Of a stretch of 64,000 nt of DNA, positions 12,496 through 24,639 are shown piece after piece. The notes beneath the pieces are model-generated. The model ran no database searches and had not been told where the DNA came from. It saw only the letters and a program-made list of their open reading frames with translations. Within the stretch, counting starts at the first letter, position 1. Each line of letters opens with the position of its first letter. The stretch is from NCBI GenBank assembly GCA_032622095.1, contig CP136061.1, positions 2,914,001 through 2,978,000 of the forward strand. Reading direction: 5' to 3'. The stretch is from Siphonodentalium dalli. Taxonomy: Eukaryota > Mollusca > Scaphopoda > Gadilida > Siphonodentaliidae. The translations under genes and the position numbers were made by a program.

Positions 12496-12916
12496 ATATC
12501 ATTTTAAGTTACTAGAGCTGACATCCACTTTGTCATAATTGGCATAAAATATAAAGCAAGCAAAAGAATCAGAATATGAAGAGTGGTCAGAACGCGGGCG
12601 CATAAGAGTAGATTTCAGCACTGGGGTTACCATGGTTCACCGTCTTATTGAGGTACCGAGGAGATGATACATGGAACATGTCGTAAATTGATGCAACTTT
12701 AATTTGTTTGCGTCTCTCCGCCAAAGGTTCCCAGCCAATATTAGAACTTATGTTGTATGTTGGAATTATATATCGAATCAACCTTTTTACATTATTCGGA
12801 CAACAGTATAACCAACGTATTTGCAGACAAACGCTTCCATGTGTACATAGGACAGCACATCATACCATACAGATAAATTCAAGTGGACATTCAATACTAA
12901 AATCAAAAATGTAGAC

Positions 12917-13802
12917 CAGGGGGAGTCTGGAAAAATATTGCTCTTATAGGGCCCATAAAGGTTTTTCCGACCCCGATGGACCCACCACCCCACTTGTGCA
13001 AAAACAAATTTGTTTTTCCTCTAAAATATTTGGGACCCACCCCCTTTCTCATGTTTTTATCAAAATTTCAGAGGTTTTTCTTAGCCGTTCTTCAATAACT
13101 GTGTTAACTGTCTTTCAATCCCATTCCACTATCCTTTTTTGAAAAATTAAACTATATTTCCAGGTGTTTCCTTGTGTTTTCAGTATCTAACAACAATAAT
13201 AAAGCATTGCGTAGGTATACTATATGTCACAAATCGCCCTAGACCCCATTATAGCCTTAATATATCGAGTGTCTGACAGAGAACAGTTCACCTATTTGTA
13301 AGTGATAACAGTATACAATTAGTATTTTAGTTTAGTCTTGTTGAGCAGTAAAGCTCCAAAATGAAGTTCGGAAATTCAATGAGAATAGCGTCACCTTCAG
13401 TTTGGATTGTATGAGCAGTAAACAGTAAAGGTCATTCAGCATAACCAATTCAGTTTTATTTGGATAAGCGTTGCAAATTAACATTACTTGCAATCATTCA
13501 AGATGAGAAATAACCAGAAGGAATGAATTTGATTACATGCCAGAACAAGACAGTATTTATGAGATACCATTTTCAATTTCATGTTATGCAACAATCAGGT
13601 TAATGATATATAGTCACCATGTAGTATCCTATACCAACAAGCATGGCACTAACATGCTTACAAACATCATTACATGGTCAGTACTTGTAAATTGTTTGAA
13701 AAAAACCCATTTTGGACAAAAATTACAAGCACGATTTTTTCCGCCTCTGGAACAACCACCCACCGGCCCTATATACGGAATTGTTTTGCTGACTCCCCCC
13801 TG
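12917..13802. mobile_element. hAT-like non-autonomous element
   Basis: 886 bp bounded by inverted ends CAGGGGGAGTCTGGAAAAAT and, read inward from the right, CAGGGGGGAGTCAGCAAAAC. The two ends stay similar for about 38 bp up to TATAGGGCC. The 8 bp flanks are ATGTAGAC (12909-12916) and ATGTAAAG (13803-13810), an imperfect 8 bp target duplication. An 8 bp duplication and CAG-type ends are typical of hAT transposons. No transposase is encoded. Confidence 0.6.
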
Positions 13803-13998
13803 ATGTAAAGGTGATTTATTCGTAGTGGGGAAATGGGGCTACTTTTTTTTGTAGTGACAGGCCCATCTACATAGGATTAGACTGGATCATACTTCAAATG
13901 ATGACAATCCAACACTCGGACGCAAGAATCGCAAAGGAGAAGCTGAACAATTTGTTACATAACTATGAAGACTTATTGAAAGATGAACTTGGATGTAC

Positions 13999-14080
13999 GA
14001 ATAATAATAATAATAATAATAATAATATATATTATATGTATAGCGCCTCATCCCTGGTGTAGCTCGAAGCGCTTGGGATT
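13999..14080. repeat. (AAT)n microsatellite and adjoining AGCGC motif
   Basis: About nine AAT triplets at 14000-14026 are followed by TATAGCGCCTCATCCCTGG and CGAAGCGCTTGGGATTC. This AAT-run plus AGCGC arrangement resembles the 3' part of widespread invertebrate SINE or LINE tails. The family assignment is tentative. Confidence 0.45.
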
Positions 14081-15450
14081 CTATATACAAGTTATATACA
14101 AACACTGGATGATAGCAATCACACACAGTTGGATAATAATACAATGTCATCTGCGGCTGGTTGTGTGTGGGTAAATTCTAATTTGAATATTTCTAGAGAT
14201 TGCGAATTTCGAACATCGAGAGGGATTGAGAATGTAACAGGTGACACTCTGATGAAAGCATGAAAGAAGAGGCACAACTTGTGTTCGCGAGGTGAGACCT
14301 GCCCCATGTGTGCACAAAGCAACAATTGATAATGGACATGACAGGCTTAAAAATAGTTCAGCAATTTAACAAATAGAAACCAGTGATTGGGCATCACAAT
14401 AATCACTGTGGTCAAGAAAGATAATTATGTCAGCATTGTGTTGTGATTATAAATCTACTGTTAATCCAGTAATTAAAAAGATAACAATCTAATATCAGAC
14501 ATTGAGGTTGTGTTTGCAAATTTGTCAATTGGACCGAAGTTCAGTAGCATTGATTTATCGAATGACTAATTATATTTACTATTTAGGTGAGAATTCGAAA
14601 GACGTTCTGACGATGAATGGCCACACAATTGATAATGGTCACTCTAGTAATAACACAATTGACGATATTGCAAATGCTCCTATACCCATAGGCAAGACAA
14701 AGTAAACTCGTTGGTAGTTATGGTAAATTTCAATGGTTCATTAGGAATTTATATACTGTTTCTGTTTAGTATATTAGGTAAAAATGTGAAATGGAATTGG
14801 ACTGGTGAATGTTATCAAGCTTTTCAAATGGCTGAAGATTATTGAAATCTGATGCACTTGTTCATTACAGTCTAGACATGGTAGTATGTGTCAACATACG
14901 ATTCCTCTCCACTAATCCGTTCTATATATATATATCTATATCTTATGTATGTATATATGTCTGTTTGTTCGCAATTGTTCTCCCAGACCAAAACTATAAA
15001 TAATCAAGTATAAGAACAACATAGTTAAATAGCAAAACTGAATAATTTAGCAGACACAAATAATTCAAGGTAAATTTAAGCAATTTATATAACAAATAAA
15101 CAAATTAGTGGATAGTTAAACAATTTATAGCAAAATATGAGAAGATATATAATAATTGGGCAAACATTTACCACAATTCAGAACTTAATCAAACATGGAC
15201 ATTATATTCAAAAATTATCAAAAAATATTAATATTCAAGAAAATGTGCAAAACTTTACAAAAATATAAAACAATTTCAAAGGTAAATGAACAATTTTTTG
15301 AAAATAAAAATAAAGCACTTCTACAGCAATTCAGCTGCGTTTTATGGGATTTAAATTACACTCGTGAATTTTGTTACCGTGATATGTTAAGCCCATACCT
15401 ACTCATAATCATACTGCAAACAATACATGCTATTAGTATTTATACTAAAG
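14081..15450. other. No gene seen
   Basis: AT-rich sequence with a short TA-repeat near 14925-14940. No recognisable coding domain in either strand. Confidence 0.35.
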
Positions 15451-15454
15451 ACTG

Positions 15455-16420
15455 TGAGGGCGGCAATCTTGGGTCAGGGTGAGGTGTTTGTGCTGAGTAT
15501 TTAGGGTGTTCTGACTGCCACCATCATCACCCGTTGTTCAACCTGAATCTGTCAAGGGATCGATCAATAGCATGGGTCCCTATCTGAAGTTCTGAACCTT
15601 TTTGGACGACGGCAATCTTGGATCTGGTGGGTGTTTTGGTTTGATATTTAGGGTGTCCTGTCCTGAAACCGGCTGACGTTCACCTTACATCACCCTTTAT
15701 ACGACCTAAGTCATGGGGAAGGGAAGGGTCATACCTACTCATAATCATACTGTACAAATAGTATAATATTAGTATGTATGCTAAAGACTGCCAGGGCCGC
15801 CATCTTGGATCGGGTTGGGGTGTTTGTGTTGAATATTCAGGGCGTCCTGACGGCCACGCTACATCACCCTTTATGTTACCTAAATCGGTCAAGATATCGA
15901 GCAGAGGCATGCACCCCCAATTTAACCCATCTTGGACGGCGGCCGTCTTATGTCGGGTGGGTTTTGTGGGGTGTATGGAAAGGTTTCTCGCCCCCACCCG
16001 ACGACACCCTTTAATTGACCAAATTCGGTCAAGGGGGAGATAAATGACATGTGTCCCAATTTGAACCCCTCTCGGAGGCGATCAGCTTTGATTAGGGTGT
16101 TGATTTATGTAGAGTGCATTGACCTGCATACCCTTTAATCGACCAAAATCTGTCAAGAGGCCGATAAATGGTACAGGTCCCGTATTTAAAACCATCTGGG
16201 CGCCCATCTTGCATCGGAGTGGGTTGATTTTGGTGCATATTTAGAGTTTTCAGACGACTACCCTACATCACCCTTTATTCGACCTAAATCGGTCAAAAGG
16301 CCGATATATGGCATCGGTTCCATATTTAAGCCCCTCTGGACGGCGGCCATCTTGGATGGATCGGGTGTGTGGGTTGGGTGGGAATGGTGCCTGGCCGTCA
16401 CCCTACATCAATGTTTATTT
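15455..16420. repeat. Tandem array, ~125-190 bp units
   Basis: Seven degenerate units start near 15461, 15610, 15799, 15942, 16080, 16203 and 16347. Each has a GCCATCTTGGATCGGGTGGG-like opening, then a GTCCTGACGGCC-type block, ACATCACCCTTTATTCGACC and AAATCGGTCAAG. The several overlapping frames in the array are repeat translations, not genes. Confidence 0.7.
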
Positions 16421-17954
16421 GAGAGGAATTTACCTTCATTCCTTTGTAAAGAAATTCGCATTGACAATCTAGTTATCGTTGGTTCTGCATGCAGCTAGAT
16501 TTGGTTTGAACATTCAGGAACATAGACAAATCAAACGTGCCTAAATCCTACATGTACAGTATACGGTGTCACCGTATCACATGGTTATTATAATATGAGC
16601 ATACGCTAGTGTAATAAACGAACCACAGCTAAACCACACGCATAATCTATGATATATCTGTGCCTTTTTTAATATTATAAAAATAACTTCATTGTTGCAT
16701 ATTCCCATCAAATAATATTCACTTAAGCCTAATAGCGTGATGTGATTACTTTCACGCCAGACACGCACAGTGGTTCATCGAAAGAGTTGGTCCTATAGCT
16801 AGCAATTTCGTGTATAAATTAGGCCAATCAAACATCAGGTCATGTGAGAAATCAGAGATTCACAATGCAAACAAACTGCGATCCGTTCCTTTTGTACAAA
16901 TTATTATAGAATATAAAACTCTCAACATCAAACTAAAAGTATTCAAAAATCAAGACTGTTGGTTGCCATCGAGAGGGGCGTATTTTACTGAAATTAACCA
17001 TTATAATATTGACGCAATCCGATTGAGATGTGTACTATATGAAGATGCTTGTTGGTTTCATCATGTTTATTTCATTCTTAAAATGTCATGTCTATTTCAA
17101 AGAAACTCGACAAACAACGTTATTATGTAGCTTTCACCATCGACCGAAGTCACAATAACCTGAATGTATCTTTTGCTTTGTTCACAAGTATGTGTTTCCT
17201 ATCGATGCATGAAAATGGAAGGATATCTAAGGATTATCAGATTCACGTATGTACAATGTACTATTAGGATAATTTAAACGCGATATAATAACGTTTGCAT
17301 GCGTCACGAATTTCGATTTCGATTTCAGTATTGTCTCCCGCCCTGCCAGGGTGATTGAGAAATCTCATTGCACGCACAATATATATTTTAGGCAACTCCA
17401 AAGCAAATATTTGACAGTCCTTAATATGTTAGAATTATGTTCTCAATACAATGTAAACCATCGCTACGAATGAACTTCACTGTGTATAATTCCGATAGTA
17501 ACTCCCCTCATTTTGGAACGCCGGTAACTGACAGACACACATGTTTATTTCCGATTACGACATTAATGCTTTAAGCCCACCGTTCTACTTTGCAACAAAA
17601 GTGGTCACACAAATTCAAAATACCAGCGTCGTATTAGATACAAATTGGTGACGTCACAAAATCAGATATAGTCTATATACGACCCAAAGCGTCCGGCTTT
17701 GCTTCGTTATAATTATTTCCTAGTCGGCATCTAATAAACCAAATGGAAATAACTCCACTATAAGCTGAACTCTCTGACCCGACAAATATAACCCACCAAT
17801 GATAATACAGCAGTATATAATGTTCATCTGTTCTCTTGTTTCTATCTCCCACATTTCCCACGATGGTTACGTCGTCGTGTGGACATTTCAGTTTGCATGG
17901 CGAATACCCCGTTAATTACATTTTGGGGCGCATATTCTAGTTTCTCTTTAAAGC
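16421..17954. other. No gene seen
   Basis: Unassigned sequence. A frame near 16810-17130 is about 100 codons but has AT-driven composition, no domain and no supporting context. Confidence 0.35.
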
Positions 17955-18540
17955 AGTTTTTATTTTAAACATTGCAGAAGTCGAGTTGTTTAAGAGAGAT
18001 GTAGGATAACTAATTATCTGCATAATATAACTGTTTACAAGGTGTTTGTGTTGGATGGTGATTTGGCTCCGATGTTCAGTGGCTTCAAAGCATTGTGCAT
18101 GTAGTTATAGATCTACAATGGAAAGTAACTTCTGTTCTAAGCAGATAGCCTACATTGTCAGTGGCTTCAAAGCACTGTGCATGTAGTTATGATCTACAAT
18201 GGAGAGTAACTTCTGTACTGTGCTCATAGCTTACACTGTCAATTAGGCTCAAAACAGTAGAAAAACACTTACCACCTTTTAAAACGAAATATGTTTGTCT
18301 AACCTTTGTTTATTTATTTAATGGCAATTTCTTAATTTATTTACCAGCATCGGTATGCTTAAATGACTCATCGGTGGAACATTTAAATCAGCCCTCAAGG
18401 CAAGCACGCAGGGGTGACACACATTTAATGTTCACCAACTAGAAGGACAGTGAAAGGAAGTTTTTATTTTAAACCTTTCGAACGTCGAATCGGATTAAGA
18501 GAGATGTCTGACAACTAATTATCCACATAATAATATGATC
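17955..18540 (+). repeat. Dispersed repeat R2 with flanking direct repeats
   Basis: Positions 18035-18460 match 26235-26590 (blocks GTCAGTGGCTTCAAAGCACT, GATCTACAATGGAGAGTAAC, ATTTACCAGCATCGGTATGC, CAGCCCTCAAGGCAAGCAC). An internal segment of about 85 bp is duplicated here (18075-18240). The outer sequences 17955-18030 and 18460-18540 are related direct repeats (TTAAGAGAGATGT, ACTAATTATC). Confidence 0.6.
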
Positions 18541-18617
18541 GTACTTGACACGTAATGGAGCAACCACCAAGTTGATCATTAAGTTCAATATTACAATAAT
18601 TATAGGACGTTCCGTAC

Positions 18618-19138
18618 AGGGTGCTACACCACTCGGAGAAATATCTGTGTCATCACACTAAAATAGAATGTTAGAACTTGGATTGATATATTCCTTTAAT
18701 GGTATAGTTACCAATATCCGGGTTACTACCGTAGTACCTGACATTGCCCATCTAGTGAACTATTCAAACATAGCATTAAAATCATGGTTATGATAAGTCC
18801 AAACATATGACTGAAGTTCCAATATAAGATAATAATAGCAGAGAACCTGGTGTTAATTGAACTGTGGTGGGGTCTCAAGCATATCTACCCCTGCACGCCC
18901 GAACAAAATTATGCCATGAAATGGCATAAGTAGCTTGAGGATGGAAGTGAACCATTATCCCACAGCGAAATCAACCAGGCCTGCTGGGTTTGAATAGTTC
19001 ACTAGATAGGCAATGTCAGGTACCGGTACTACGGTAGTAACCCGGTTATTGGTGACCCTATACGATTATGAATATATTAAAGTTCTAACATGGTATTTTA
19101 GTGTGATGACATTTCTCCAAGTGGTGTAGCACCCGTTA
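18618..19138. repeat. Foldback, ~150 bp arms
   Basis: The left arm 18618-18790 and right arm 18990-19138 are inverses. They share GGGTGCTACACCACT at the outer edge, TCATCACACTAAAATA, GGGTTACTACCGTAGTACC and CTAGTGAACTATTCAAAC. The loop is about 200 bp and lacks a gene. Confidence 0.7.
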
Positions 19139-19189
19139 TGTATATATAAATATGTATATAAATATACCACAGCAGAAGTTTCATTAGAA

Positions 19190-19640
19190 TTAATTGATGG
19201 AAATGGAATGCACTTTAATATTTGAGTCGGCAATAGATTACCTTTGCTGAAGGCAATCAATGCAATACATGTAAACTATGTAGAAAAAGAAATTATTGAA
19301 TAAAGTTTATTAAATATGATGTGTCACTTCAATATTTGAGTCGGACATAGATTACCTTAGGTAAAGACAATCAATGCAATAAGTGATACAGAAACGGAAA
19401 TTATTGAATGAAGTGTAATGAATATGAAGCGTCATTTTAATGAAATATCCATTGGGAGGAAGAGAAATGTCACTTTAATAATTAACAATAATATACAGAA
19501 TATAATAGAATAATATAGAATTATAGGGTATCCCCATTGAAGACGATCAATGCAATGAGCAGTGTAGAAATGGAAAAATGTTGCCTGAATGAATAGATGT
19601 GTGAACATAAAGTCTCAATTTAATGAAATGTTGAGATGAT
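19190..19640. repeat. Degenerate tandem repeat, ~110 bp unit
   Basis: Units share ATTTGAGTCGG, TAGATTACCTT, GACAATCAATGCAATA and GAAATTATTGAATGAAGT, with starts near 19212 and 19325 and decayed units to about 19640. Confidence 0.5.
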
Positions 19641-19731
19641 AGAATCAACGATGAATTTGCAATTTCCTTTAATGATGAAATTGGTTTACATGTATATGCA
19701 GCTGAAAATCTGAATTGACTGAAATGTAATT

Positions 19732-22000
19732 ATGAAAGTGTCAAAGACACTGTATCTCAACTTTGAAAGGGAATACATGTAATTTCATGTGTTACAGTCA
19801 ATGGAGCGATTAGGAATGTGGAAAGTTGAAAGGCCTAGTTATGCAAAGATTAAAATCCAAGATGGCCACGACAGCCATGTTTTTTTGCCAAATAACCCCA
19901 AAAAAAAAGACTCCTTCCTATTTATATGTCATTGTTAACATCCTGCACAAATGTCATGATGATCCGACGAAAGATACGACCTGTAGCCTATGCCAAAGGA
20001 TTTAGTTGTGAAAAGAGTAAAATACAAGATGGCTGCTGGCGGCAGGTTTTATGGTTGAATTCAAAATGAATCGTTTCCCATCTACATGTAATTGTTAACA
20101 TCCATGACAAATCTCATGATGATCGGATCATAGATAAGACTTGTAGCCCTTGCCAAAGGATTTAGTCATGCAAAGAGTAAAATCCAAGATTGCTGCTGGC
20201 GGCCATGTTTTTGGCCGAATGCCCCCAAAATTACTCCTTTCCCATCTTCGTGTCAATTTTAAAGTTAGTAATGATCCGACAAAAGATACTACCTGTAGCC
20301 CGTGCTAATGGATTGAATTTTGAAATCCAAGATGACCGCTGGCAGCCATGTTTTTTTTTGGTTAAACAACCCCAAAATGACTCGTTCCCATCTACGTATC
20401 AATGTCAACATTCATGACAAATTTCATAATTATTTGACCTAAGTAAGGACCTGTAGCCTGTGCCAAAGGATTTAGTCAAGCAAAGAGTAAAATCCAAGAT
20501 GGCTGCTGGCAGCCATGTTTTTTGGCCAAATGATCCCAAAATGACTCATTCCCATCTACATGTCATTATTAACATCCATGACAAATGTCATGATTATCCG
20601 ACAAAGCTACGACCTGTAGCTCGTGCCAAAGGATTTAGTCATGCAAAGAGTAAAATCAAATATGGCTGCTGGCAGCGATTTTTGTTGGCCGAACGACCAC
20701 AAAATGACTCATTCCCATCTACAATGTCAGTATTAACATCCATGACAAATGTCATGATGATCAGACAAAAGGTACGACATGTAGACCGCGCCAATTGATT
20801 TAATTTTGAAATCCAAGATGGCCGTCAGCGGCCATGTTTGTTGGCCGAATGACCCCAAAAGGACTTGTTCCCATCCACATGTCATTGTTAACATCCACGA
20901 CAAATCTCATGATGATCGGATCAAAGATAAGACGTGTAGCCCTTGCCAAAGGCTTTATTTAGTCATGCAAAGAGTAAAATCCAAGTTTGCTGCTGGCGGC
21001 CATGTTTTTGGCCGAATGCCTCGAAAATTACTCGTTTCCCACCTTCGTGTCAATTTTAACATCCATGACAAATTTAGTATGATCCGACAAAAGATACGAC
21101 CTGTAGCCTGTGCTAATTGATTGAATTTTGAAATCCAAGATGACCGCTGGCTGCCATGTTTTTTTTGGTTAAACAACCCCAAAATGACTCGTTCCCATCT
21201 ACATATCAATGTCAACATTCATGACAATTTCATAATGATCTGACCAAAGTAAGGACCTCTCGCCTGTGCCAAAGGATTTAGTCATGCAAAGAGCAAAATC
21301 CAAGATGGCTGCTGGCGTCCATGTTTTTTGGCCAAATGATCCCAAAATGACTCATTCCCATCTACATGTCATTATTAACATCCATGACAAATGTCATGAT
21401 TATCGGACAAAGCTACGACCTGTAGCCCGTGCCAAAGGATTTAGTTATGCAAAGAGTAAAATCAAATATGGCTGCTGGCGGCGATGTTTGTTGGCCGAAC
21501 GACCCCAAAATGACTCAGTCCCATCTACAATGTCAGTATTAACATCCATGACAAATGTCATGATGATCAGACAAACAGTACAACCTGTTGACCACGCCAA
21601 TTGATTTAATTTTGAAATCCAAGATGGCCGTCAGCGGCCATGTTTTTTAGCCGAATGACCCCAAAAGGACTCGTTCCCATCTACATGTCATTGTTAACAT
21701 CCATGACAAATTTCACGAAGATCCGACCAAAGGTACGACCTGTAACCCGCGTCAAAGGATTTAGTCATACAAAGAGTAAAATCAAACATGGCTGCTGGCG
21801 GCCATGTTTTTTGGCTGAACAACCCCAAATTGACTTGTTTCCCATCTACATGTCAATTTTAACATTCATGACAAATTTCATAAAGATCAGACAAACGGTA
21901 CGACCTGTAGCCCGTGCCAAAGGAAATTGTTGACAGACACACGGATGATGGACGCCAACCCATGGCAATATCTCAAACTTACAAAGTAAATGAGCTAAAA
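19732..22000. mobile_element. Tandem-repeat element with AGCTCAACTT ends, copy 2
   Basis: Begins with ATGAAAGTGTCAAAGACACT as copy 1 does, and ends with ACTTACAAAGTAAATGAGCT. It contains about thirteen units of roughly 155-165 bp with the same AAGATGGCTGCTGGCGGCC, GACCCCAAAATGAC and ATCTACATGTCATT blocks. A higher-order pattern is visible: the pair of units around 20460-20800 recurs at 21266-21604, so multi-unit blocks have been duplicated. The apparent reading frames of 90-112 codons follow the repeat and are not genes. Confidence 0.65.
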
Positions 22001-22042
22001 AATTAAAAGATATACCGGTAATGAAAAATAGACTAATTCAGC

Positions 22043-23172
22043 CTCTATGGGAGGCCCTTTTCACATTTATTATTTATTTGCGCTTTAATAGGCGCAAATC
22101 ATTTGCCTTAACCACAAATATGTGTCTAGTTTATTTGCCCTTAAGCACAGATCATTTGCGCTTAAGCGCAAATACCTAACACTCCCTTACTTCACTCTGA
22201 TTGCGAATGATTGAGTCCATCTCATTGTATATTAGTATGGGCCTATAGTAATAGCCACAATCGCCCCATACATGAGGCCCGCATCCCCACACCAATGGAA
22301 TACGGAATACCACTTAACACAGAGGGTGGAATACCAGTTAACAGCCATATGAAATACATAAAAATATATGAAAACTTCATTTTTTTGAAGTTCGGCATAC
22401 GAATACATGTGCCGGTATTTTTGGAATACCTTCTAACAGAGGGACTGGAATACGGCGTGCCTCACAACAGGGCATGGAATACTGTGTACGAAAAAGGGGG
22501 TGGTGGCCTCATACTAAGTACTAGTACATGTACAGACTCGAGGTTGAAGAAACAAATATTTCCATATGAATATCAGCATCTCTGTCCCTGGTGTCCCAAG
22601 GATTGGTGCCTCACTCCCAGAGCTCCAGTATATTTTATCAAAGGGACATCTCCTGCACAGATATATACCATTTCCATGGCCATAAAAAGGGAATCAGGGG
22701 TTACCGGTGGCTTGTTTCCTTCATATGGTGCACTTATTGATATGAAATAGGGGAAACAAACCCTATTTTCATATTATCAGCATCCTGTCCCCAAGAATTT
22801 GTGTCTCCATGACTCCATCCCATAGATCTAGTATATTTTATAAATGAGACATACATGTATCCTGCACAGATCTATACCATTTCCATAAATTGTATGGGTT
22901 ATTGGGAGATTACTTCCCTCATATGGTGGGCTTATATAGACTATATAGAGTGATGTGTTTAGAACTGTGCCATTTAAAATTAATTCAAGGGGGGGGAATA
23001 AATGAATATTAATTTTGATTTCCGCTTAAGCACAAATGATTAACGCTTAAAGGTAAATATTTGCGCATAATCGCAGATGACAGAGGTCATTTCATATATA
23101 TTAAAATTGCTCTTAAGCGCAAATAAGTGTCCCGGTAAATAAATATTGAATGTGAAAAGGGCCTCCATAAGC
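22043..23172. mobile_element. Core palindromic element, copy B
   Basis: Inverted arms with GGGAGGCCCTTTTCACATTT (left) and GTGAAAAGGGCCTCC (right), GCTTAAGCGCAAAT palindromes beside each arm, and a central block with two ~195 bp units (22540-22985), as in copy A at 3338-4157 but opposite orientation. A further segment at 22255-22530 with GGAATACC repeats is absent from copy A. A 179-codon frame (22211-22750) crosses the element; it begins in the flank block and resembles no known protein, so I do not call it a gene. Confidence 0.65.
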
Positions 23173-23544
23173 CTCAGCATTTATATACCTTTTCTGCATA
23201 GTGATTCAGTCAGTCAATTTAACTTGAATGCGGTACTTAAAACTGCATTTCATTGATGTTAGGACCACATTGTAAATGGCCAAGGACTGCGTTGAAGGAA
23301 ACTTTTATTTTGAGAATATGTACTATTATGTATCCTGTATTGATTACACTTGTATACAGACACTGTACTATAATCTGATTTATTAATATACCAAAAACAT
23401 GATTGTTTCAGCCTTCATGATTGGCTACGGCAATCAGCATTGCCGAAGTAATTTGCTGAAGTATACTGTTGCCGTAGAGGATTGTCGAAGCCAAACAATC
23501 TGAATTAAGAAGGCTGTTGTTTAGGGCGTTACTAGTACATGTAT
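23173..23544. other. No gene; short inverted motif
   Basis: Around 23405-23520 GATTGTTTCAGCCTTCATGA and AATTAAGAAGGCTGTTGTT form a loose inverted pair, with ATTGCCGAAGTAATTTGC and GAAGTATACTGTTGCCG repeats between. Nothing else is assignable. Confidence 0.35.
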
Positions 23545-24125
23545 GGTTTATTAACGACCCGACAGGAATGATTTGGGGCCTTGTTACATGAGCCGGGACG
23601 ACTCGGTTAGCCGGGACAACCCGGTCCGTTGTGCTTTCTCATTAAAATAATGGTATGCTTTACATGACCCAGGGACAACTCGGCAAACCGAGTTGTCCCA
23701 ACAACTCGGCAAACCGAGTAGTCCCGTCCAGCCTAACCGGGACAACTCGGTTAGCCGGGACAGCTTGGTTGAGTCGGCTCATGTAATAGTGTAACGTAAC
23801 ATGTGACGTAACGCCATTCGTTGTAACTTGACAAGATGTTAGTCAATAAAATGCTTGCGTCGTGTGAGTGAAGTTTAGTCACAATCCAAGACTCTCATTT
23901 ATGGTGTTGCCAACATTATGGACCAATGTCGTGACGCGCGATTGACAACTAGTTGCGTGAACGTCAACCGAGTTGTCCCGGCTAACCGAGTTGTCTCGGC
24001 TCACTTAACACTGTGATCGAGTTGTCCCAGCAGACTGGGTTGTCCCGGCTAACCGAGATGTCCCAGCCCCTAACAGCCCGAGACGGAGTTAATCATTCCT
24101 GGACGGCTGTTAAGAAACCAAGGTG
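23545..24125. repeat. Foldback with GGGACAACTCGG palindromes
   Basis: Outer arms GGTTTATTAACGACCCGACA, then GGAATGATT, on the left and their inverse around 24090-24125 on the right. Inside, near each end, are copies of GGGACAACTCGG and CCGAGTTGTCCC arranged head to head, for example two facing pairs at 23675-23735. Ends contain ACATGAGCCGGGAC and GTCCCGGCT. The middle (23780-23950) is unassigned. Confidence 0.6.
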
Positions 24126-24494
24126 TCAGACAAAATCATGTTATTACTATTATTACTAGTACCACACCGTCCTCGTGTGAGCATGCGTTAATAAAAACAA
24201 AGCTTCTTTTATAGCACCCGCTTCTGTTCAACTTCACCTTAACATTATGGAATCTTAACGTGCGGGTAAAATAATGTTAATCTACTAGAGAATGCCCTCT
24301 TGAGTGGTAAAAATGTTAAGTAATAGCATTAATGTTGGAATCAACAGAAAGATATCTGCATGAATTTGAACTGAATACACATGTAAGACTGATCTTTAGC
24401 AATTTGAAAATAGAAACAAATCTTTTTCAGTCCTAAATCAAATAATGATTAAATTAATGTTAAGCAAATACCTGTGCAACCTTAGATTAGAGAG

Positions 24495-24630
24495 GAAGTC
24501 GGTAGCCAAGAGGTAGCGTACTGGTCTCTCATGCTAGCAGACCGGGCTTCACTACCTGGTCAGGGTATTCTGACAAAACTCAGAACTGGGTCAGATACAC
24601 GAAGTTTGTCAGGCTGAAAAATCTCATTCG
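24495..24630 (+). mobile_element. tRNA-derived SINE head
   Basis: GTCGGTAGCCAAGAGGTAGC resembles a tRNA acceptor/D-arm with an A-box (TAGCCAAGAGG). It is followed by the potential stem GGTCT / AGACC and a degenerate B-box-like GGGCTTCACTACC about 50 bp downstream. This layout is that of a pol III-type SINE rather than a functional tRNA, because the arms are imperfect. The element continues at 25094 after an inserted foldback. Confidence 0.45.
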
Positions 24631-24639
24631 AGGGTATCT

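Noticed and set aside
16810..17130. 106-codon frame as a gene
   Set aside because: AT-driven composition, no domain, and no exon or promoter context.
22211..22750. 179-codon open frame on the plus strand
   Set aside because: It crosses the boundary between a flank block, a GGAATACC repeat and the 195 bp units of a non-autonomous element. There is no domain, and the homologous copy at 3.3-4.2 kb is not open in the same way.
24495..24630. Functional tRNA gene
   Set aside because: The cloverleaf arms are imperfect, the B-box is degenerate and no clean 3' end is visible. It fits a SINE head better.
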